Of a stretch of 46,872 nucleotides of DNA, positions 37,362 to 45,961 are shown piece after piece (within the stretch, counting starts at the first letter, position 1; each line of letters starts with the position of its first letter). The DNA is taken from NCBI GenBank assembly GCA_050178915.1, contig JBFXFO010000008.1, forward strand, positions 1 to 46,872, written 5' to 3'. A program made the translations under genes and the position numbers. The notes under the pieces are model-generated. The model did no database searches. It was not told the DNA's origin and worked only from the letters and a program-made list of their open reading frames with translations. The DNA is from JBFXAF01 sp050178915 (GTDB lineage: Bacteria; Pseudomonadota; Alphaproteobacteria; Rhizobiales; Rhizobiaceae).

Positions 37362-38192
37362 ATGTCGAGCGAAACGTTCGTCCATTCGCTGGCGGTCGTT
37401 GAGCCCGGCGCACAGCTGGGTGTCGGCGCCCGCATCGGACCGTTCTGTTTCGTCGGCGCCGAGACCACGATCGGCGACCGTGTCGAGCTGATCAGCCACG
37501 TCTCCGTCCTTGGCGCCACCACCATCGGCGCCGGAACGCGGGTATGGCCGAACGCCGTGCTCGGCGGCGAAGCCCAGAGCAAGCATCGCAGCCGCGAGCG
37601 CGTGACACTCGAGATCGGGCGCGACTGCACCATCCGCGAGTTCGTCACGATGCATGTCGGTACCGACAACCACGGCGGGCGCACCGTCGTCGGGGACAAC
37701 GGGTTCTTCATGGCCAATGCGCATATCGCGCATGACTGCATCGTCGGCAACAACGCGACATTCGCCAACGGCGCGACACTCGGCGGCCACACCGAGATCG
37801 GCCACAATGTCGGGATCGGCGGACTGACGGCGACGCACCAGTTCGTCAAGGTCGGAGATGGTGCATTCCTGACCGGCTGCTCGGCCGTTACCGGCAACGT
37901 GATTCCCTATGGTGTGGCGCGGGGCAACCTGGCGACGCTTCGCGGTCTGAACGTGGTTGGCATGCGTCGTTCCGGCATGCCGAAATCGGAGATTCACGTC
38001 GTCCGCCGCGCTTACAAGACGATCTTCGACCGGGCGCGGCCGGTTTCCGAGAATCTTGAGACCGCACGCCGGGAATTCGCCGCTTCTCCGGCGGCCATGA
38101 GCGTCGTCGATTTCATGCTGCAGCGGGGAAAGCGCCACTTCCTGGTGCCGCCGCTTGCCGGCGGTGACGACGACGACGATGCCGAACTCTGA
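37362..38192 (+). CDS. lpxA: UDP-N-acetylglucosamine O-acyltransferase LpxA
   Basis: First enzyme of lipid A synthesis; 276 residues, homotrimeric beta helix made of hexapeptide repeats from residue 5 to about 190 (for example GARIGPFCFVGAETTIGDRV). The catalytic-histidine region is MANAHIAHDCIVGNN. The C-terminal helical part contains LRGLNVVGMRRSGMPKSEI, as in other LpxA. The 3' end overlaps lpxI by 14 bp. Confidence 0.96.
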   Translation: MSSETFVHSLAVVEPGAQLGVGARIGPFCFVGAETTIGDRVELISHVSVLGATTIGAGTRVWPNAVLGGEAQSKHRSRERVTLEIGRDCTIREFVTMHVGTDNHGGRTVVGDNGFFMANAHIAHDCIVGNNATFANGATLGGHTEIGHNVGIGGLTATHQFVKVGDGAFLTGCSAVTGNVIPYGVARGNLATLRGLNVVGMRRSGMPKSEIHVVRRAYKTIFDRARPVSENLETARREFAASPAAMSVVDFMLQRGKRHFLVPPLAGGDDDDDAEL

Positions 38193-39066
38193 GCCAGCCA
38201 TTGCGCCCCGTTTCGGGCCCGGTTCGCGCGTCGCGGTGATCGCCGGCAGCGGCCGGCTGCCAGTAGATGTCGCCGAGGCGCTGGCGCAGCAGGGGCGAGA
38301 ACCTTTCATCCTGAAGGTGGAAGGCGAGGTCGACCGCGAGGCCGACTTCGCCCGTTTCGATCAGGCCAGCATCCGGCTCGAAGAGGTGGGGCTGCTGCCT
38401 GCGGTTTTCCGCCGCCATGGCATCACGCATGTGGTTCTGGCTGGAGGCATAGCACGGCGTCCGGCGCTGCGCAGGCTGAAGCCGACACTCGCGCTGCTGC
38501 GGGTCATCCCGACTGTCATCGCCGGACTGGCGGGCGGCGACAACAAGGTGCTGTCGGCGCTCATCCGCTGCATGAAGGTGTGGGGCGTCGAGGTTGTCGG
38601 CGTGCACGAGATCGTGCCCGAACTTCTGGCTCCGGTGGGGCCGATCGCGAGGACGCAGCCACTCGAATCCGACCGCCGCGACCTGGCGGCCGCCTTCGCC
38701 GCCGCCAAGGCGATCGGCGGGCTTGATGTCGGCCAGGCCGCCATCGCGATCGGTGGCCGCGCCGTCGAACTCGAAGGCATCGACGGAACCGCCGGGCTGC
38801 TCGAACGGACGAAGTCCGTGCGCTCACACGGACGGCTGGCCGGCCGCGCGCGCGGTGTGCTGGTCAAGGCGGCGAAGCCGGATCAGGAATTGCGCGCCGA
38901 CCTGCCCTCCATCGGTCCCGACACGGTCGACGCCGCTCACGCCGCCGGCCTCGCCGGCATCGGGCTGGAAGCGGGCATGGCGCTCATCCTGGAAAGCGCC
39001 GAGACGGTGGCGCGCGCCGACAGGCTCGGCCTGTTCATCGTCGGACTGGGGCCTGACGGACGATGA
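38179..39066 (+). CDS. lpxI: UDP-2,3-diacylglucosamine pyrophosphatase LpxI
   Basis: Hydrolyses UDP-2,3-diacylglucosamine to lipid X; 295 residues. The N-terminal VAVIAGSGRLPVDVAEALAQ and central LAGGDNKVLSALIRCMKVWG (LpxI/DUF1009 family) identify it. LpxI is the alphaproteobacterial replacement for LpxH and attacks a different phosphorus. I chose ATG 38179 (14-bp overlap with lpxA); a TTG 24 bp earlier is possible. It overlaps lpxB by 4 bp. Confidence 0.93.
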   Translation: MPNSEPAIAPRFGPGSRVAVIAGSGRLPVDVAEALAQQGREPFILKVEGEVDREADFARFDQASIRLEEVGLLPAVFRRHGITHVVLAGGIARRPALRRLKPTLALLRVIPTVIAGLAGGDNKVLSALIRCMKVWGVEVVGVHEIVPELLAPVGPIARTQPLESDRRDLAAAFAAAKAIGGLDVGQAAIAIGGRAVELEGIDGTAGLLERTKSVRSHGRLAGRARGVLVKAAKPDQELRADLPSIGPDTVDAAHAAGLAGIGLEAGMALILESAETVARADRLGLFIVGLGPDGR

Positions 39067-40241
39067 GCGGCGAGCGCGCCCTGCGTATTGGCATTGTCGC
39101 CGGCGAAGAGTCCGGTGATCTGCTCGGCGCCGATCTCGTCGCGGCGCTTGCCCGCTCGACGGGGCGGCCGGTGGAACTCGTCGGCGTCGGTGGAAGGCAT
39201 CTCGCCGACCTCGGCCTCAAATCGCTGTTCGACGGCAGCGAGATCGCGCTGATGGGTATTTCGGCGATCCTGCGCGACCTGCCGCGCCTGATGCGGCGGA
39301 TCGGCCAGGTGGCGCGAGCGATCGCGGCTGTCGAGCCGGACTGCCTGGTCACCATCGACAGCCCTGCCTTTTCGCTGCGCGTCGCGAAGAAGGTGAGGGC
39401 GCTCGCCCCGTCCATCCCCATCGTCCACTACGTCTGCCCGAGTGTCTGGGCATGGCGGTCGAGCCGCGCTGCCGCGATGAAGCCGCATGTCGATCACGTG
39501 CTGTGCCTGCTGCCCTTCGAGCCGGAGGCGCTGGCGCGGCTCGACGGTCCGCCTGGCACGTTCGTCGGGCATCGCCTGCTGACCGAGCCGGGGCTTGAGC
39601 GCGCGGCACTGGCGCAGGCGACGCCGCGCGACCTCTCGCCCGGCCGCCAAAAGCAGATCCTTGTCCTGCCCGGCTCGCGGCGTGGCGAGGTTCGGCGGCT
39701 CGCTGGTTTCTATGGCGATGTGATCGGCATGCTGAAGCAGCGCGGCCACGATCTGCGCATCGTCCTGCCGACCGTCCCGCATGTCGCGAACATGGTGGGC
39801 GAAGCGACGGCCAACTGGGCGGTGAAGCCGCAGATCGTGATCGGCCCGGAGTCCAAGTGGGAGGCCTTTGCCCGCGGCGACGCGGCACTCGCCACATCAG
39901 GTACGGTAACCCTCGAACTGGCGCTGTGCGGCGTTCCCCTGGTTGCCTGCTACAAAATGGACTGGATCGCCCAGCAGATCATCAATCGCGTCGCGACCAC
40001 CTGGTCGGCCTCGCTTCCGAACCTGATCGCCGACACGGTCATCGTGCCGGAAATGTACCCGCCATTCCTGCGGGCGGATGTGGTGATGCGCGAGTTCGAA
40101 CCGCTGCTGACCGATACCGACGCCCGCGCATGGCAGCGCAACAGCTTCGCCCGGCTTCGCTCGATCATGAACGCCGGACGGCCGTCAGGCGAGATCGCAG
40201 CAGAGGTGGTGCAGCGCTTGCTGAAGGCCCGCCGGGCCTGA
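39063..40241 (+). CDS. lpxB: Lipid-A-disaccharide synthase LpxB
   Basis: GT19 glycosyltransferase that joins lipid X and UDP-diacylglucosamine; 392 residues, peripheral inner-membrane protein. Signatures are GIVAGEESGDLLGADLVAAL at the N-terminus, HYVCPSVWAWRSSRA in the middle, and LATSGTVTLELALCGVPLVA in the second domain. It overlaps lpxI by 4 bp (ATGA) and is the last gene of the lipid A operon. A weak GCGCC/GGCGC hairpin with CTTTGTTCC at 40242-40271 may end the transcript. Confidence 0.96.
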   Translation: MSGERALRIGIVAGEESGDLLGADLVAALARSTGRPVELVGVGGRHLADLGLKSLFDGSEIALMGISAILRDLPRLMRRIGQVARAIAAVEPDCLVTIDSPAFSLRVAKKVRALAPSIPIVHYVCPSVWAWRSSRAAAMKPHVDHVLCLLPFEPEALARLDGPPGTFVGHRLLTEPGLERAALAQATPRDLSPGRQKQILVLPGSRRGEVRRLAGFYGDVIGMLKQRGHDLRIVLPTVPHVANMVGEATANWAVKPQIVIGPESKWEAFARGDAALATSGTVTLELALCGVPLVACYKMDWIAQQIINRVATTWSASLPNLIADTVIVPEMYPPFLRADVVMREFEPLLTDTDARAWQRNSFARLRSIMNAGRPSGEIAAEVVQRLLKARRA

Positions 40242-40283
40242 GCGCCTTGCTCGTTGCGGCGCCTTTGTTCCGGATAGGAACAA

Positions 40284-40312
40284 TTGAGCGCAATAAATCC
40301 CCAAAGTATTCA
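40284..40312 (+). promoter_or_regulatory. Promoter of the short transcription unit after lpxB
   Basis: TTGAGC (40284-40289), exactly 17 bases, TATTCA (40307-40312). Predicted start near 40319, giving a transcript of about 245 bases up to the terminator at 40538-40567. Confidence 0.55.
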
Positions 40313-40417
40313 GCCATTTGACGGAGAGTGCAGAGATCGAAGGTCGGGCAGGACGCTCGACTGTTGGAACCCGCCGGCGCCAGGGCCGTTGGTTGCGCAA
40401 TTGAAATGGAGGACGCG

Positions 40418-40504
40418 ATGCCGACCCCCTCATCTCTGATCATTCCGGCCGTGCTCTTCGGCGCCGTTGCGCTCATGGCTCTCAAGGGCGTTGCGTTCAG
40501 CTGA
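40418..40504 (+). CDS. 28-residue hydrophobic peptide (unannotated small gene)
   Basis: An open frame of 28 codons beginning MPTPSSLIIPAVLFGAV and ending LMALKGVAFS. It has one membrane-spanning stretch (about residues 7-22) followed by a single lysine. An ideal ribosome-binding site GGAGG lies 6 bases before the ATG, the best in this stretch. It has its own promoter candidate at 40284 and a strong terminator 34 bp after the stop. I do not recognise the peptide. The combination of strong translation signal and separate transcription unit argues that it is real, or that the RNA is a small regulatory RNA that also encodes a peptide. Confidence 0.6.
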   Translation: MPTPSSLIIPAVLFGAVALMALKGVAFS

Positions 40505-40537
40505 ACCCGACGGCCGACAAGAATGGCGGAAACAAGA

Positions 40538-40567
40538 ACGGGCGCCTCGGCGCCCGTCTTTGTTTCT
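40538..40567. terminator. Bidirectional terminator between the small peptide gene and gltA
   Basis: ACGGGCGC (40538-40545), loop CTCG, GCGCCCGT (40550-40557), then CTTTGTTTCT on the plus strand. On the minus strand it is followed by TCTTGTTTCC. It serves the convergent gltA, whose stop is at 40584. Confidence 0.85.
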
Positions 40568-40583
40568 GCCAATGACGTACCGA

Positions 40584-41909
40584 TCAGCGCTTGGCGATCG
40601 GCACATAGTCGCGCTCGGACGCGCCGGTATAGAGCTGTCGCGGACGGCCGATCTTCTGCTGCGGATCCTCGATCATTTCCTTCCACTGCGCGATCCAGCC
40701 AACGGTGCGCGCGACCGCGAACAGGACGGTGAACATGGTAGTGGGGAAGCCCAGCGCCTTCAGCGTGATGCCGGAATAGAAATCGATGTTCGGGTAGAGC
40801 TTCTTCTCGATGAAGTAGGGATCGGTGAGTGCGATCTTCTCGAGTTCCATCGCCACCTCGAGCGTCGGATCGTCCTTGATGCCGAGCTCGCCCAGCACCT
40901 CATGCGTGGTCTTCTGCATGATCTTGGCGCGCGGATCGTAGTTCTTGTAGACGCGGTGCCCGAAGCCCATCAGGCGGAACGGGTCATTCTTGTCCTTGGC
41001 GCGCGCAATGTATTCCGGGATACGGTCGGCGGTGCCGATCTCCGACAGCATGTTGAGTGCGGCTTCGTTGGCGCCGCCATGCGCCGGGCCCCACAGACAG
41101 GCGATGCCAGCCGCGATGCAGGCGAACGGGTTGGCGCCCGACGAACCGGCGAGACGGACGGTCGACGTCGACGCGTTCTGCTCGTGGTCGGCATGCAGGA
41201 TGAAGATGCGGTCCATGGCGCGAGCGAGAACCGGGTTGATCTTGTATTCCTCGCACGGCACCGCGAAGCACATGTGCAGGAAGTTGGCCGCGAACGAGAG
41301 CTCGTTCTTCGGATAAACGAAGGGCTGGCCGATATGATACTTGTAGGCCATCGCCGCGATGGTCGGCATCTTCGCGATCAGGCGGATCGACGCGACCATG
41401 CGCTGGTGCGGGTCGGAGATGTCGGTCGAGTCGTGGTAGAAGGCCGACAGCGCGCCGACCACGCCGCACATCACGGCCATCGGGTGCGCGTCGCGGCGGA
41501 AGCCGGTGAAGAAGCGCGACATCTGCTCGTGCACCATGGTGTGGCGCGTGACGCGATAGTCGAAATCGTCCTTCTGCGACTTGGTCGGCAGCTCGCCGTA
41601 GAGCAGCAGATAGCAGGCTTCGAGGAAGTCGCCGTGTTCGGCGAGCTGGTCGATCGGGTAGCCGCGATGCAGCAGCACGCCTTCGTCGCCGTCGATGAAG
41701 GTGATCTCGGATTCGCACGAAGCGGTCGAGGTGAAGCCGGGATCGTAGGTGAAAGCCCCGGTTTCCTTGTAGAGTGGGGCGATGTCGATGACGTCCGGCC
41801 CGACGGAGCCCTTGTAGACCTTCAGGTCAAGCGATTTGCCAGCGAATTCGAGCTTGGCGGTCGAAGCGCTCTGCTGCAGCGCGTTGTCAGTCTTCGCCCC
41901 GGTGGCCAT
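40584..41909 (-). CDS. gltA: Citrate synthase
   Basis: Type II (hexameric, NADH-sensitive type) citrate synthase of the TCA cycle; 441 residues. Signatures are GYPIDQLAEHGDFLEACYLL, GPAHGGANEAAL with the active histidine, and FGHRVYKNYDPRAK. I chose ATG 41909, with AAGGAG 6 bases upstream; a TTG two codons earlier is in frame but less likely. The 180-bp gap to gltX (41910-42089) should hold its promoter: CTATTT near 41950 on the minus strand is a possible -10 with no good -35. That gap also has an inverted repeat TGTTGC-ACC-GCAACA at 42039-42053. Confidence 0.96.
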   Translation of the reverse strand: MATGAKTDNALQQSASTAKLEFAGKSLDLKVYKGSVGPDVIDIAPLYKETGAFTYDPGFTSTASCESEITFIDGDEGVLLHRGYPIDQLAEHGDFLEACYLLLYGELPTKSQKDDFDYRVTRHTMVHEQMSRFFTGFRRDAHPMAVMCGVVGALSAFYHDSTDISDPHQRMVASIRLIAKMPTIAAMAYKYHIGQPFVYPKNELSFAANFLHMCFAVPCEEYKINPVLARAMDRIFILHADHEQNASTSTVRLAGSSGANPFACIAAGIACLWGPAHGGANEAALNMLSEIGTADRIPEYIARAKDKNDPFRLMGFGHRVYKNYDPRAKIMQKTTHEVLGELGIKDDPTLEVAMELEKIALTDPYFIEKKLYPNIDFYSGITLKALGFPTTMFTVLFAVARTVGWIAQWKEMIEDPQQKIGRPRQLYTGASERDYVPIAKR

Positions 41910-42089
41910 AGGCAACTCCTTCTCGCTTCCGAAACCCGCAGGAAAAATAGCGCTCTACGGCGAAGCGAAGAAGACGCTGGCTGCAGGGAAATGCGACGTG
42001 GAAGTTCTCATCCCGCGCCGCCTGATTTGACACCCAGATGTTGCACCGCAACAGCTTAATTTCAATGCGAAAATCCGGCTCTGTCGAGT

Positions 42090-43517
42090 TCAATCGATTT
42101 GGTCGGAGATGCGCGCCAGGCTCTCTTCCCGGCCAAGCACGGCGAGCACGTCGTAGACGCCGGGAGACGTGCTCTTGCCAGTGAGCGCCGCGCGCAGGGG
42201 CTGCGCGATCGCGCCGAGTTTCAAGCCGGATTCCGCGACGACAGCCTTGATCGCGGCTTCTGTCGAGGCGGCGTTCCAGTTGGCTGCCGGGATCGCATCG
42301 AGCGCGGCGTGGGCACGCGAGAGAATGTCCCTGGCGGGGCCCGCGACCAGCGATGCCGCCTTCTCGTCCAGCGCCAGCGGACGCTCGACGAACAGGTAGC
42401 CGGCGTTGTCGGCGAGTTCGACCAGCGTGCGGGCGCGCTCCTTCAGGCCCGGCAAGGCGGCACGCAGCTGGCCGCGCCGCCTGTCGTCGAGCTTGTCGAG
42501 CAATGGCTGACCATTGGGGAGGTACTGCAACGTCTGCAGGAAGATGTCGAACAGCTCATCGTCCGGCGTCTGCCGCATGTAGACGCCGTTGAGCGCCTCC
42601 AGCCGCTGGAAGTCGAAGCGTGCCGCGCCGCGGTTGACGTCCTCGATCTCGAACCAGCGGATCATCTCGTCGAGCGACATCACCTCGGAATCGCCATGGC
42701 TCCAGCCGAGACGGGCAAGATAGTTGCGCAGCGCCGCCGGCAGATAGCCCATGGCGCGGTACGCATCGACGCCGAGCGCGCCGTGCCGCTTCGACAGCTT
42801 GGCACCGTCCGCCCCGTGGATGAGCGGGATGTGCGACATAACCGGCACGTCCCAGCCCATCGCGTCGTAGATCACCATCTGGCGCGCGGCGTTGGTCAGA
42901 TGGTCGTCGCCGCGGATGATGTGGGTGACGCCCATGTCGTGATCGTCGACAACGACGGCATGCATGTAGGTCGGATTGCCGTCCGAGCGCAGGATGATGA
43001 AGTCGTCGAGGTCCTTGTTGGCAAACCGGACGTCGCCCTGCACGCGGTCGCGCACGATCGTCTCGCCTTCCGTCGGCGCCTTGATGCGGATCGCACCCTT
43101 CACGCCGGGAGGCGCTTCCTTCGGATCGCGTTCGCGCCAGGTGCCGTCATAACGCGGCGGACGTCCTTCGGCGCGCGCCTTCTCGCGCATCGCGTCCAAC
43201 TCGGCCGGCGTCTCGTAGGCGTAGTAGGCCTTGCCCATGCGCACGAGTTCCTCGGCCACGGCGCGGTGGCGCGGCGCGCGCTCGAACTGCGAGATCGGTT
43301 CACCTTCCCAGTGCAGCCCGAGCCAGCTCAGCCCGTCGAGGATGGCGTCGGTCGCCGACTGCGTGGAGCGCTCGCGATCGGTGTCCTCGATGCGCAACAG
43401 CATCTTGCCGCCGGTGTGACGCGCGAACAGCCAGTTGAAGAGCGCCGTGCGCCCTCCGCCGATGTGCAGGTAGCCCGTAGGCGAGGGGGCAAAGCGGGTG
43501 ACGACAGTATCGGACAT
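42090..43517 (-). CDS. gltX: Glutamyl-tRNA synthetase
   Basis: Class I aminoacyl-tRNA synthetase, 475 residues. The HIGH motif appears as HIGG at residues 18-21 (FAPSPTGYLHIGGGRTALFN) and the KMSKS motif as KLSKRHGA. ATG 43517 gives the usual N-terminus MSDTVVTRFAPSPTG; the frame stays open 52 codons further upstream, but that text is arginine/proline-rich and overlaps comEC. Alphaproteobacteria often carry two GltX copies, one of which may charge tRNA-Gln for amidation; which type this is cannot be settled here. comEC diverges 95 bp away. Confidence 0.95.
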   Translation of the reverse strand: MSDTVVTRFAPSPTGYLHIGGGRTALFNWLFARHTGGKMLLRIEDTDRERSTQSATDAILDGLSWLGLHWEGEPISQFERAPRHRAVAEELVRMGKAYYAYETPAELDAMREKARAEGRPPRYDGTWRERDPKEAPPGVKGAIRIKAPTEGETIVRDRVQGDVRFANKDLDDFIILRSDGNPTYMHAVVVDDHDMGVTHIIRGDDHLTNAARQMVIYDAMGWDVPVMSHIPLIHGADGAKLSKRHGALGVDAYRAMGYLPAALRNYLARLGWSHGDSEVMSLDEMIRWFEIEDVNRGAARFDFQRLEALNGVYMRQTPDDELFDIFLQTLQYLPNGQPLLDKLDDRRRGQLRAALPGLKERARTLVELADNAGYLFVERPLALDEKAASLVAGPARDILSRAHAALDAIPAANWNAASTEAAIKAVVAESGLKLGAIAQPLRAALTGKSTSPGVYDVLAVLGREESLARISDQID

Positions 43518-43612
43518 GGTCAGGCTTTCGGGACAAACGCTGGTCGCGCGGCGTGCATGGCAAACGGCCGGCGCCGGTGTAGCATAGGGTCGCAGGCGTG
43601 CAAGGGGCGGGG

Positions 43613-45961
43613 ATGGCCGACATCCACGAGCGTGCCCGGCAGGACGGAACGGGCGAACGCGAGATGTTCGCACCCGGGGGCGACGTACTGCCGGCCGCGC
43701 CGGCGTCGCTGCCCTTGCGCCCGGGCGAGTTCACACCGCGCAATTCCCGTCTGCCTGGCCTCTGGCGCACCATGCGTCCTGCGTTCTGGCCGGAGGATTT
43801 CCGTACGGCGATCGCGCTGGAGCGGGAACGTGGCGGCGCCTTCCTGCTGGCGCCGATCCTGCTCGCGCTCGGCGCGCTCGCCTACTACTCGGCCGCTGAC
43901 GAGCCCGACGCGAGCGTGCTCGCCGCGGGGGCAGCCGCACTCGCGGCCATCGCATGGCTGCTGCGCAATCGGCCCGTTGCCTGTCTCGCAGCGCTTTCAC
44001 TGTTGTTCGTGGTGCTTGGAATGGGCTTTGCCAAACTTGAGACGCTGCGGGCCGGCACAAAAGTTCTTGGCGCCGAGATCAGCACGCGGCTGACCGGGCG
44101 CGTCGTGCTGATCGAACATCAGGCAAGCGGTCGCGTGCGCCTGACCATCGACGTCCTCAAGACCGAGCGGCCGACGCTGCGCTACGCGCCGGAGCGCGTG
44201 CGCGTCTCGGCCCGCGCCGTACCGCCCGGGCTGGAGGCCGGCATGGTGGTCGCAGGCCTTGCCAGCCTGATACCGCCTTCGGGTCCGCTTCGCCCGGACG
44301 GATACGACTTCTCGTTCGAGAGCTATTTCGACGGCATCGGGGCCAATGGCTTCTTCATGAAGGGGCCGGACCTAGCTGAAGCCCCGCCCGCCGGCGCCGG
44401 CACGCGGCTCGGTGCGTGGATCGAGAACGCGCGCACGGCGCTCGCGGACCGCATCGAAGCGCGCATCGGCGGCCCGGAGGGCGAGATCGCCGCAGCACTC
44501 GTTGCCGGCGTGCGGGTCGGCATCCCGGAGGAGGTGAACGAGGCGCTGCGCCGCACCGGCCTGGCGCATGTGCTGTCGATCTCCGGCCTGCACATGGTTC
44601 TGGTGGCCGCCACCATCATGGGGGTGCTGCGGCTGGGCTTCGCGCTGTTTCCGGGCTTTGCGTCACGCCGGCCGGTCAAGAAGTACGCCGCGCTCGTCGC
44701 GCTCGTGGCGATTGCCTTCTACCTTTTCATTTCAGGTTCGGCGGTCGCAGCGGAGCGCAGCTTCATCATGCTCGCCGTCATGCTTGTGGCGGTGCTGTTC
44801 GACCGATCGGCGCTGACCATGCGCAATCTCGCCATCTCAGCGTTGGTGGTGCTCGTGCTCTCGCCACACGAGGTGGCTGGCCCCAGCTTCCAGATGTCAT
44901 TTGCCGCCACCGCAGCACTGATCGGCGCCTATGGCTGGTGGAGCGACCGGCGCCGCAAACGCCAGCGCGATCCTCCGCCGCAGCTCGGGCCGATGGCGCG
45001 GGTGCTTCGCATCGGGCTGCTCTACGCCGGCGGGCTGGCGGCAACGTCGATCGTTGCCGGCCTCGCGACGACGCTGTTCGGAATCTGGCATTTCCAGCGC
45101 GTCTCGCCCTTCAGCCTCGCCGCCAATCTCGTGGCGATGCCGGCCGTGTCGGTCCTGGTCATGCCGTTCGCGGTGCTCGCGGTCGCCGCCATGCCGTTCG
45201 GGCTCGACGGTCCATTCCTCGATGTGATGGGCTTCGGCCTCTCGGTCATGCTGGCCGTCTCCGCCTGGTTCTCCGAGCGCTCACCCATCGACGCGGTCGG
45301 CACGATCCCGATGCTGGCACTGGCGCTCGGCACCATCACCTTGCTCATCGCAACGCTGGCGACGACGCGCCTGCGCGCGCTGGCAGTACCGGGAGCGGCA
45401 GCCACGCTCGTTGCCCTGCTGGTTCCCACGTCGCCGACAATCCTCGTATCCGAAGACGCAAGGCTGGTCGGGGTGCGGACACAGTCCGGCGAGATGGCGG
45501 TCAACCGCTCGCGTCCGAACGCCTTCACCGCGCAGACGTGGCAGCGCGCCATGGCCGCCCACGCGATACGCAGCCCGACGCGAAAGTCCGGGCCGGACGA
45601 AGGCGCATTCAGCTGCGCCGACGCTCTCTGCATCATTCAGCGAGAGGGCGCTGTGGTCGCGTGGGCCGAGAGTGGCGAGGCGGCCGAACGCGCCTGCGCA
45701 TCGGCAGCCCTGCTCATCGTTGCAGATCCGGCAGCAAAGGTCCGATGTGCGTCAGGACGGGCGCAGATCCTGTCAGCGAAGGATCTCGCCCGTCACGGCA
45801 GCGCCGAGATCGTCGTCTCGGCCGATGGCGACCGCCACACCGTCGCAGTACGTCACGCGGTCGGCGAGCCCACGCGGCCCTGGCATGCGCACCGCGTATA
45901 CTCGCGTGCGGCGCGCGGCCTGCCGCCGTGGAAGCGGGAGGAACCCGCCCAGCCTCAGTAG
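43613..45961 (+). CDS. comEC: ComEC/Rec2 family DNA-uptake channel protein
   Basis: Large polytopic membrane protein of 782 residues. An N-terminal DUF4131-type segment (about 55-240) is followed by the Competence domain with many helices (about 270-560), marked by EVNEALRRTGLAHVLSISGL and SFQMSFAATAALIGAYGWW. The C-terminal part (about 600-782) lacks the metal-binding HxHxDH motif of the beta-lactamase-like nuclease domain found in Gram-positive ComEC. The ATG at 43613 follows AAGGGGCGGGG closely; a GTG at 43598 in frame is the alternative. The stop overlaps lexA by 7 bp. Confidence 0.9.
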   Translation: MADIHERARQDGTGEREMFAPGGDVLPAAPASLPLRPGEFTPRNSRLPGLWRTMRPAFWPEDFRTAIALERERGGAFLLAPILLALGALAYYSAADEPDASVLAAGAAALAAIAWLLRNRPVACLAALSLLFVVLGMGFAKLETLRAGTKVLGAEISTRLTGRVVLIEHQASGRVRLTIDVLKTERPTLRYAPERVRVSARAVPPGLEAGMVVAGLASLIPPSGPLRPDGYDFSFESYFDGIGANGFFMKGPDLAEAPPAGAGTRLGAWIENARTALADRIEARIGGPEGEIAAALVAGVRVGIPEEVNEALRRTGLAHVLSISGLHMVLVAATIMGVLRLGFALFPGFASRRPVKKYAALVALVAIAFYLFISGSAVAAERSFIMLAVMLVAVLFDRSALTMRNLAISALVVLVLSPHEVAGPSFQMSFAATAALIGAYGWWSDRRRKRQRDPPPQLGPMARVLRIGLLYAGGLAATSIVAGLATTLFGIWHFQRVSPFSLAANLVAMPAVSVLVMPFAVLAVAAMPFGLDGPFLDVMGFGLSVMLAVSAWFSERSPIDAVGTIPMLALALGTITLLIATLATTRLRALAVPGAAATLVALLVPTSPTILVSEDARLVGVRTQSGEMAVNRSRPNAFTAQTWQRAMAAHAIRSPTRKSGPDEGAFSCADALCIIQREGAVVAWAESGEAAERACASAALLIVADPAAKVRCASGRAQILSAKDLARHGSAEIVVSADGDRHTVAVRHAVGEPTRPWHAHRVYSRAARGLPPWKREEPAQPQ

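Noticed and set aside
42039..42053. Inverted repeat TGTTGC-ACC-GCAACA as a gltX terminator
   Set aside because: The stem is only 6 bp with no T-run on the minus strand.
42099..44093. Long plus-strand open frame opposite gltX
   Set aside because: It mirrors gltX on the other strand and runs into comEC out of frame; no recognisable domain.
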